Assembly: GCA_937927695.1 (NCBI GenBank)
Contig: CALBRU010000279.1
Location: 1 to 7,413, forward strand
From: an uncultured Thiomonas sp.
Lineage (GTDB): Bacteria; Pseudomonadota; Gammaproteobacteria; Burkholderiales; Burkholderiaceae_C
Reading direction: 5' to 3'
DNA: 7,413 nt
Positions 1-5,801 of this stretch are shown here, piece by piece; the stretch's first letter is position 1; each line of letters opens with the position of its first letter. The notes under the pieces are model-generated. The model was not told the DNA's origin and ran no database searches. It saw only the letters and a list, made by a program, of their open reading frames with translations. A program made the translations under genes and the position numbers.

Positions 1-46
1 ACCACCGAGATCTACACTCTTTCCCTACACGACGCTCTTCCGATCT
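1..46 (+). other. Illumina P5/TruSeq universal adapter contamination
   Basis: These 46 bases match the 3' part of the Illumina universal (P5) adapter as I know it, from the ACCACCGAGATC segment through the terminal GCTCTTCCGATCT. They are library-preparation sequence left untrimmed at a contig end, not part of the genome. The genomic insert begins at base 47. The adapter has no stop in the frame of the downstream gene, so it translates into the well-known artefact peptide HRDLHSFPTRRSSDL, which is fused in frame to the real protein. Confidence 0.98.
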
Positions 47-1910
47 TGACGTCCCGCCCGCAGAGCAGGATCGCAAGCGCCGCGAGTTCACCGAGTCTTG
101 GCCTTATGCACCGCACCTGTTGCGTCTGCTAGAGGAACAGGTGCTGATCGCCACTGACGCGCAAGAAACGCGCGACATGATTCGCATCCTGGCCAACCTT
201 TATAAAAGCCGTGGCGAAGCCGTACCCGTGCTCACCGCCGCTGACTTCCGGCTGGATGACGACACCTCGGGCATTGGCGCGCTGCTGGATTCAGTCTCCA
301 ACGAACACCATCGCACCCTGCGCGAAAAAGCACAGCACAACATCATCTCGGTGACCGAGGCGGTGTACGACCACGCCAATCTTGCGCCACACCTGCAAGA
401 GATTGTGGGCGCACTGTGGCTGCGGTCGATTGCCGTTGGCAATCTCGCAGGGGCCGATCCGGCCACGTTGCAGGTGGACATCACCCGCAGCAAGCCGGTG
501 GACAGCAATGCGTTCCAGGTCGAGCTGGCGACGATTGTCGAGAACAGCTTCAATATCCATCAAGACGGCCCGCGCCTGGTCTTCCGTGAGGAAGAAAACC
601 CACGTGCCAAATTGATGGCTTGCGCCCGTAACGACAAGCTTTTCACCGATGGCTCCGATCAGGCTCAGTTGGCCAAACAGGTTCGCTATGTCATTGGTGG
701 CAGCGATGAGGTCGCCAAAAACTTCCGCGTGATCGCGTTGCCAAGATCCTGGCAAACAGACCCATGGACGCCACTCGACGAAGCCGAGCAGCCCGAGCGC
801 TGGGATGACCGTCTGCCCCTCCTGGTACTGCCGGAAGAGCCGGAAAAAATCGATCAGACGCTTGGCCGTTGGCTCAAGGATCACCTGCAAAAGCGCCGCA
901 ACACCATTCGCTTCCTACTGCCGAGATCTGGTTCCACCAATGCATTCCTGGATCGAGACCTGCTCATCCTCGCGCGCGCCGAAATGAAGGCGCAGGAATG
1001 GAGCGGTCAGAATCCGGAATACAAAAAGCTGCACAAAGAATTCGAAGGCACCCTGCGTGACAACCTGAAGAAGCGCTTTGACCGTTTCGCTGTCCTGCAC
1101 CGCTACGATCACCAGAGCCCACAGCAATCTCTGTTCAGTGTCGAGCATCTGAAAAAGCAAGGCGCACAAATCCCAGAAGGTATCGAGGAAACGCTGACCA
1201 ACGATCTCTTCGTGCCTGAAGACTTCGAAGACCTCGTGCTCGAGGCCGCCTCGGAGAACGCGCCGCTCGGCAAGCTGCTGCGCGAGCTGCAGGAGCCACG
1301 CCCGGCAGGCCAGGACTGCATTCCCTGGCTGGGTGAAACCGCCATGAAGGAACGCATCCTGCGCTTGTGTGCGCGCGGCAAGATCGCCATCAACCTGCGC
1401 AATCTGGAGCATCTGCAAACCCACGCAGGCGAAGACGAGGAGTCTGCTTGGCGGCGCTTGCGGCCCAAACTCTCCTACACCGGGCGTCAGCTGGATGAGG
1501 TCTTCCTGATGGAGCCCTCGGCCGTGCCTGCAACCGGTGGCACCACGCCACCCGTGCCGCAGCCCCCTGCTGGCGGAAACGGCGGCGATATCTTCGGCGG
1601 CGGCACCGTGCCCACTCCTGGTGTACAAGAGCCGCAACCCGGCACTGCGCCCACGCCGACCCCAGCGCCAGGCGGTATTTTCGGAGGCACTGGCAGTACT
1701 GCCAAACCGCGCATTCCGCTATCTAACCCGCCCACCTCGCCGCTCAACCTGATCGGCAAGCTCGAAGGCTGGGGCATTGGCCCGGCCACGCCCGTGGCAG
1801 AAGTTTCGATCAAGGTGTCTGCCGCAACCGGCGCGCAGCTCAAGGAGCTGCTGAAGAAGCTGCCAGACGGCATGACTTTCGAGCTGAGCCTTGAGAAGGA
1901 GGACAACTGA
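47..1910 (+). CDS. DUF499 P-loop ATPase (BrxC/PglY-like), 5'-truncated
   Basis: This is the C-terminal portion of a DUF499-type ATPase (COG1483, the family that includes BREX BrxC/PglY). The first full codon after the adapter is at 48, giving about 620 residues to the TGA at 1908-1910. Full-length relatives are usually around 1,000 residues or more, so the N-terminal half with Walker A and B is missing. An early segment with the WPYAPHLLRLLEEQ motif (residues about 17-30), followed by a helical stretch around ATDAQETRDMIRILANLY, fits the AAA+ lid region of this family. The body is mixed and charged. Around residues 491-565 there is a Pro/Gly/Thr-rich low-complexity linker with two IFGG motifs, then a conserved-looking tail of about 55 residues ending in GMTFELSLEKEDN. 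A TTG at 120 is not the true start, because family-like sequence lies upstream in the same frame. Its stop overlaps the start of the PglZ gene by one base. The probable role is ATP-driven DNA sensing or remodelling in a defence complex (inferred). The family call rests on motif recognition and on its neighbours. Confidence 0.8.
1518..1740 (+). other. Pro/Gly-rich linker with repeated IFGG motif (protein region)
   Basis: This segment of the DUF499 gene encodes a low-complexity linker rich in Pro, Gly and Thr. It contains two imperfect copies of a short motif: GGDIFGGG at 1581-1604 and GGIFGG at 1671-1688, each followed by a Thr/Pro-rich stretch. It separates the main body of the ATPase from a compact C-terminal tail at about 1743-1907. 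It is most likely a flexible tether, and the repeated hydrophobic Ile-Phe pair could be a partner-docking motif (inference). Confidence 0.6.
1896..1902 (+). promoter_or_regulatory. Ribosome binding site for the PglZ gene
   Basis: A near-perfect Shine-Dalgarno AAGGAGG sits inside the end of the DUF499 gene, seven bases before the ATG at 1910. The start shares one base with the upstream stop (TGATG), which indicates translational coupling and fixes the start of the PglZ gene. Confidence 0.85.
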
Positions 1911-2941
1911 TGGCGCTCGATGCAGCAATATTGCAGCGCCTGACTCAAGGCACCACTGCTGATGCGTGGCGCTTCATCATTGAGCGCACGCTAGACATCG
2001 CCTCACGACCGTTGGCAGAGGGTAACGCTCCGGGCGAGGTCGTCAAGCGCGACCGCGAGATCGGCGAGCTCGATCTGTTCCTTGGGTCCAGTGGTTGGGA
2101 TCTTTGGCGATGCTTCGGACAACCCGAGGTCAGCGGCGTGGAGCGCACCTCGGATCGTCTTGCGCGCTGGTGGGCCGAGCCAAGTTATGGCAACAGTGCT
2201 GCCCGCGCCGTGCTGGTTCTGGATGCCTTGAGCCTGCGCGAACTGCCCTGGTTGCTGCAGGGCGCCAAAGAACGGGGCTTCACCCTGCAGGGGGTCACAG
2301 CCACGGCCTCCGAATTGCCTGGTGAAACCAACGAATTCGCCCGCGCACTGGGCTTGGCCAGCCGCAGTCAATTGCAGGCAAACGGCGGCGGTTTAGCGCA
2401 CAAGCTGCAACCGGCGCAGACAGAAACCATCGATCTGCCGTGGAAAGACTGCGAAGGCTTGGTGGGCAGCGCCTCCGGTGCGAAGAACTGGGTGTTCTGG
2501 CATCACTGGCCGGACGCCAAGCTGCACGACTACGGCGCGGGCCAGGGGCTGGAGCTGCTGACCAAGGATGCCGCGCAGCAGCTTTCCAGCGACGACTTCT
2601 GGGCCTTTGTTGAGCGTCTCGCCACCGGGCGGCGCTTGGTCATCACCTCGGATCACGGCTACGCCGCTACGGGTTATTTCCCCGACGCCGATGGCGAGGT
2701 TGCCGCCCACCTCAAGCAGACTTTTTCCAGCGGGCGCAGCAAGGCCGGTAACGGTGACGCAGGCCCCTTTGTTCCTCCGGTGGCATTGCAAATCGACAGC
2801 CCGCACGGCGCACATCTGTTGGCGCTGGGCCGCAGAAAGTGGCGCAGCCAAGGCGGTTACCCGACGCTGACGCACGGAGGTCTCTCGCTGCTGGAGGTGT
2901 TGTCGCCGTTTGTTGAGATTACCAAGGGGACATCCGCGTGA
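1910..2941 (+). CDS. pglZ: Short PglZ-domain protein (alkaline phosphatase superfamily)
   Basis: This 343-residue protein carries the PglZ signature motifs. VLVLDALSLRELPWLL is at about residues 101-116, with D105 the expected metal ligand of the first motif. LVITSDHG is at about 243-250, with the metal-binding D248/H249 pair typical of the alkaline phosphatase fold. THGGLSLLEVLSPF is at about 321-334, with H322 in the C-terminal conserved motif. PglZ is a core BREX/Pgl component; a phosphodiesterase or phosphatase activity is predicted from the fold, but its exact substrate in defence is unsettled. BREX PglZ/BrxZ proteins are typically roughly twice this length or more, so this is close to a bare catalytic domain with a short N-terminal segment. 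The start is supported by a strong ribosome site and a one-base overlap with the DUF499 gene. The end overlaps the PHP-ATPase gene by four bases. No signal peptide or membrane segment is seen, so it should be cytoplasmic. The motifs appear intact. Confidence 0.85.
   Translation: MALDAAILQRLTQGTTADAWRFIIERTLDIASRPLAEGNAPGEVVKRDREIGELDLFLGSSGWDLWRCFGQPEVSGVERTSDRLARWWAEPSYGNSAARAVLVLDALSLRELPWLLQGAKERGFTLQGVTATASELPGETNEFARALGLASRSQLQANGGGLAHKLQPAQTETIDLPWKDCEGLVGSASGAKNWVFWHHWPDAKLHDYGAGQGLELLTKDAAQQLSSDDFWAFVERLATGRRLVITSDHGYAATGYFPDADGEVAAHLKQTFSSGRSKAGNGDAGPFVPPVALQIDSPHGAHLLALGRRKWRSQGGYPTLTHGGLSLLEVLSPFVEITKGTSA
2924..2930 (+). promoter_or_regulatory. Ribosome binding site for the PHP-ATPase gene
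   Basis: AAGGGGA lies seven bases before a GTG start at 2938 that overlaps the PglZ stop as GTGA. The good spacing and the overlap support GTG as the real start rather than a later ATG. The overlap implies coupled translation with the PglZ gene. Confidence 0.7.
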
Positions 2942-5742
2942 GTTCAATATGGCCGTATCCGGGCTCACGCTGGTGGAAGTTTGATTTCCATACGCATACC
3001 CCTGCATCGAAGGACACGCCTTGGCATGACCTAATTGGAAGCGAGGGGGCCCTGACGCCCGAGGACTGGCTGCTCAAATATATGGCAGCCGGGATCGATT
3101 GCGTTGCGGTTACCGATCACAACAGCGGCGCTTGGATTGATCAACTAAAAGCGGCATATGCCGCAATGCAAGCAAATCCACCTGCTGGATTTCGTGAGTT
3201 GCATCTGTTTCCCGGTGTTGAGATTTCAGTTAACGGCGGCTTTCATTTGCTTGCTATCTTCGGCGCTCAAACCACAACGAGTGATATCGATACGCTACTC
3301 GGTGCGGTCAAGTACCAAGGCACCAAGGGAGATAGCGACGGGGTGACGCGCGAAGCTGCTTCCGAAGTGATACAGGCCATCGTGGCGGCGGGTGGCTTAC
3401 CCATCCCTGCTCACGCTGATTGTGCAAAAGGGCTACTGCAGCTTGAAGCCGAGGGAGGCGTGAAGCCGAAATTTGATGCCAATACGGTCGCTCAAGTTTT
3501 GGAGTCGAACGACATCCTTGCGATGGAGTTCGTGAATGCAGATACATCCAAGCCTGCCATCTACACCCAACGAAAGTTGAAATGGGCAGAGGTGCTTGGC
3601 TCGGATTGCCATAATTTTCGTCCACCCTATCCGAACGTTCCAGGGTCACGCTACACCTGGGTCAAGATGGCAACACCGTCATTGGAGGGCCTGCGACTTG
3701 CTCTGCTCGATGGAAATGGCGTCTCGATTCGTCGTAGCGACGAGGATGCATTTGACCCCTTCAAGACACCGGAGCACTTCATCACGTCGATCACGGTCAA
3801 GGATGCTCGTGCGATGGGGCGCAATAACGCGTCAGTTTTAAATTTCAGCCCCTACTTCAATGCTCTGGTCGGTGGGCGAGGCACAGGCAAGTCAACCGTC
3901 ATTCATGCACTTCGCTTGGCATCCGGTCGAACCGGAGAAATCAATCGCCTTGATGAAAAGAGCGAGCCCCGGCAAACCTTCGAACAGTTCGTGAAGGTTT
4001 CAAAGAATCGTGATGACCGAGGTGGTTTGCTTGAACAAACGGCAGTCGCGCTGGAGTTACATCGAGATGCGGTGCCACACCGTCTGACGTGGCAACAAAG
4101 TTTTGCGCAGACGGTCATTGTCGAGGAGCATGAGAATGGTGAATGGAAGCGCTCCATTAGCCAAGAAGTGTCTCCGCAACGATTCCCTTTGCGGATTTTC
4201 AGCCAAGGCCAGATTGCGGCGCTGGCTGGGGAGAATACTCTTGCCCTGCTCGGTGTAATTGATGAGGCAGCCGAAACGCAATCTGCAAAAAATTCCTTTG
4301 AGGAAGCGAAGCGAAATTATCTTGCTCAGCGTGCCAGGCTGCGTGAGCTGGACGGGCGACTCAAAGCAAATGCTGAGATTCAGCGGCAGTTTCACGACGT
4401 GGAGCGCAAACTAAAAACCTTCGAGCAAGCCGATCATGCCGATGTGCTGAAGGCATATCAGCGGGCGCGGCAGCAAAATCAAGCAGTCCAAGAACAGTTT
4501 CAGGCGGCAGATGACATTGCGCAAAAAATCCAGAGCCTTGCTCAGGAAATGGCTATCGAAGTGCTCCAACAAGAATCTTTCGATGCCCAAGCGGATGCTG
4601 ACGTCCTTGCAGCAATTGCAGCCCTGAACGAACGTGTTTTGGTTGCGCAGAAGGCTGTGGATACTGCGGCAATCCAGCTCTCAACATCACTTAATGCTCT
4701 GCGCCAAGATGCAGGCTTGTCGTCCTGGAAGCAGCGAATTGAAGCGGCTAAACAGGCTTACGAGAAGCTCAAAGCGGATTTGCTGGCCCAGGGTGTAAAT
4801 GACCCGAACGAGTACGCCCGATTGGTGCAGGAAAAGCAGCGGCTTGAAGGTGAGAGCAAGAAAATGGATCTCCTTCAGCAGGAGCGTGCCCACCTCGTCA
4901 TTGAATGCGAAGCGCTCTGGTTGAATCTTTTTAATGCACGGAAGAACATCAGTGAGACACGTCAGGACTTTCTCGGCCAAGTGCTCGCACAGAATGATTT
5001 CGTGCGTATCGACCTGGTTCCGTTTGGCAAGGATGCGCGCACCGTAGAACGCTCCTTGCGCGAAATGTTGGATGTCTTGGATGAGCGCTTCGTGTCAGAC
5101 ATCCTTGATATGGACGGCGATATCGTAAGTAGTGGTCTTGTTGCCGATTGGCTTGTAGCTGCCGATAGCGAGGTCGGCCTTTCGGCGCTCAAGGATCGGC
5201 TGGTCGAGGCGTGTGGCGGTGGTGGCGCGCTGGGAGGCAAATTCAAGAACTACCTTCAACGCAAAAGCGAAGCCCACCCGGAGTTCATCGACCATATTCG
5301 CTGCTGGTTTCCCGAGGATAGCCTGCTCGTCAACTACAGCCGTAAAGGCGACGGCACAGATTTCCAGCCTATCGGTCAAGCGTCCGCAGGGCAACGAGCG
5401 GCAGCGATGCTGGCATTTTTGCTGGCACAAGGTGCAGAGCCGCTGGTGCTCGACCAACCAGAAGATGATCTCGACAATCATCTGATTTACGAACTGGTTG
5501 TTCGCCAGATCCGAGAAAACAAGCTGCGTCGTCAGCTCATTATCGTCACCCACAACCCGAACATTGTGGTTAATGGTGACGCAGAGATGCTTTTTGCGCT
5601 TGATTTCAATGGTCAATGCTTCGTCAAAACCGAAGGTGCATTGCAGCAGCAAAACGTGCGTGACGAAGTATGCCGAATTATGGAAGGCGGTCGGGAGGCT
5701 TTCTCACGCCGCTGGCATCGACTGGGTCGAGGATTGTCATGA
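2938..5742 (+). CDS. PHP phosphoesterase fused to SMC-like ATPase (TrlF/Ppl-like)
   Basis: This complete 934-residue protein has two parts. The N-terminal PHP domain (about residues 12-265) keeps the metal-ligand set: H18/H20 in FDFHTHT, D60/H61 in TDHN, E95 in PGVEIS, H103, H159/D161 in PAHAD, and D223/H225 in GSDCHN. It should therefore be an active metal-dependent phosphoesterase or nuclease. The second part is an SMC/ABC-type ATPase. Walker A GGRGTGKST is at 312-320, helical coiled-coil arms run over about 446-680, a signature-like SAGQRAA is at 816-822, Walker B PLVLDQPEDDLD is at 835-846, and an H-switch-like THN is at 871-873. The C-terminal tail (MEGGREAF) resembles the usual end of TrlF-family ATPases. 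The PHP-ATPase Ppl is reported as a stand-alone anti-phage gene. Here the gene sits within a BREX-like operon. It starts with GTG, overlapping the PglZ gene by four bases. Sampled base composition is lower in GC than the flanking genes (for example 26/60 at 4261-4320), which suggests separate acquisition. Domain calls are firm; the substrate is unknown. Confidence 0.9.
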   Translation: MSSIWPYPGSRWWKFDFHTHTPASKDTPWHDLIGSEGALTPEDWLLKYMAAGIDCVAVTDHNSGAWIDQLKAAYAAMQANPPAGFRELHLFPGVEISVNGGFHLLAIFGAQTTTSDIDTLLGAVKYQGTKGDSDGVTREAASEVIQAIVAAGGLPIPAHADCAKGLLQLEAEGGVKPKFDANTVAQVLESNDILAMEFVNADTSKPAIYTQRKLKWAEVLGSDCHNFRPPYPNVPGSRYTWVKMATPSLEGLRLALLDGNGVSIRRSDEDAFDPFKTPEHFITSITVKDARAMGRNNASVLNFSPYFNALVGGRGTGKSTVIHALRLASGRTGEINRLDEKSEPRQTFEQFVKVSKNRDDRGGLLEQTAVALELHRDAVPHRLTWQQSFAQTVIVEEHENGEWKRSISQEVSPQRFPLRIFSQGQIAALAGENTLALLGVIDEAAETQSAKNSFEEAKRNYLAQRARLRELDGRLKANAEIQRQFHDVERKLKTFEQADHADVLKAYQRARQQNQAVQEQFQAADDIAQKIQSLAQEMAIEVLQQESFDAQADADVLAAIAALNERVLVAQKAVDTAAIQLSTSLNALRQDAGLSSWKQRIEAAKQAYEKLKADLLAQGVNDPNEYARLVQEKQRLEGESKKMDLLQQERAHLVIECEALWLNLFNARKNISETRQDFLGQVLAQNDFVRIDLVPFGKDARTVERSLREMLDVLDERFVSDILDMDGDIVSSGLVADWLVAADSEVGLSALKDRLVEACGGGGALGGKFKNYLQRKSEAHPEFIDHIRCWFPEDSLLVNYSRKGDGTDFQPIGQASAGQRAAAMLAFLLAQGAEPLVLDQPEDDLDNHLIYELVVRQIRENKLRRQLIIVTHNPNIVVNGDAEMLFALDFNGQCFVKTEGALQQQNVRDEVCRIMEGGREAFSRRWHRLGRGLS

Positions 5743-5801
5743 CCTGTGAGATTCAATACCAAGTCGCATGTGCCATACGAAAAATAAGGAGTCGCCCGTA
5801 A
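5739..5801 (+). CDS. Possible 20-codon minicistron before the methylase gene
   Basis: An ATG at 5739 overlaps the TGA of the PHP-ATPase gene as ATGA and opens a 20-codon frame (beginning MTCEIQYQVA) whose TAA at 5799-5801 directly abuts the methylase ATG at 5802. A GAGG stretch at 5729-5732 lies six bases before the ATG. The geometry would carry ribosomes from the PHP-ATPase gene to the methylase start and fill the only gap in the operon. The peptide resembles nothing I recognise and could be chance in a 59-base gap, so it is offered as a translational-coupling candidate rather than a proven gene. Confidence 0.3.
   Translation: MTCEIQYQVACAIRKIRSRP
5786..5791 (+). promoter_or_regulatory. Ribosome binding site for the methylase gene
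   Basis: AAGGAG lies in the 59-base intergenic gap, ten bases before the ATG at 5802. The spacing is a little long but acceptable. It supports 5802 as the methylase start. No clear sigma70 promoter or terminator hairpin is visible in the gap. Confidence 0.65.

Noticed and set aside
915..1637. Long minus-strand open frame (240 codons) inside the DUF499 gene
   Set aside because: It lies wholly opposite a coding region with recognisable family features in GC-rich DNA, its protein looks unlike any family I know, and it has no convincing ribosome site. It is a frame shadow.
1691..1704. Perfect 14-base palindrome TGGCAGTACTGCCA
   Set aside because: It lies inside the linker-coding part of the DUF499 gene and has no loop, T-run or second copy that I could find, so an operator or terminator role is not supported.
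2393..3007. Minus-strand open frame (204 codons) across the PglZ and PHP-ATPase junction
   Set aside because: It is antisense to the SDHG and THGG motifs of PglZ and to the PHP start; the plus-strand genes are clearly the coding ones.
5743..5801. Possible internal promoter or terminator between the PHP-ATPase and methylase genes
   Set aside because: No hairpin with a T-run and no well-spaced -35/-10 pair is visible; only a Shine-Dalgarno sequence and the small frame can be supported.
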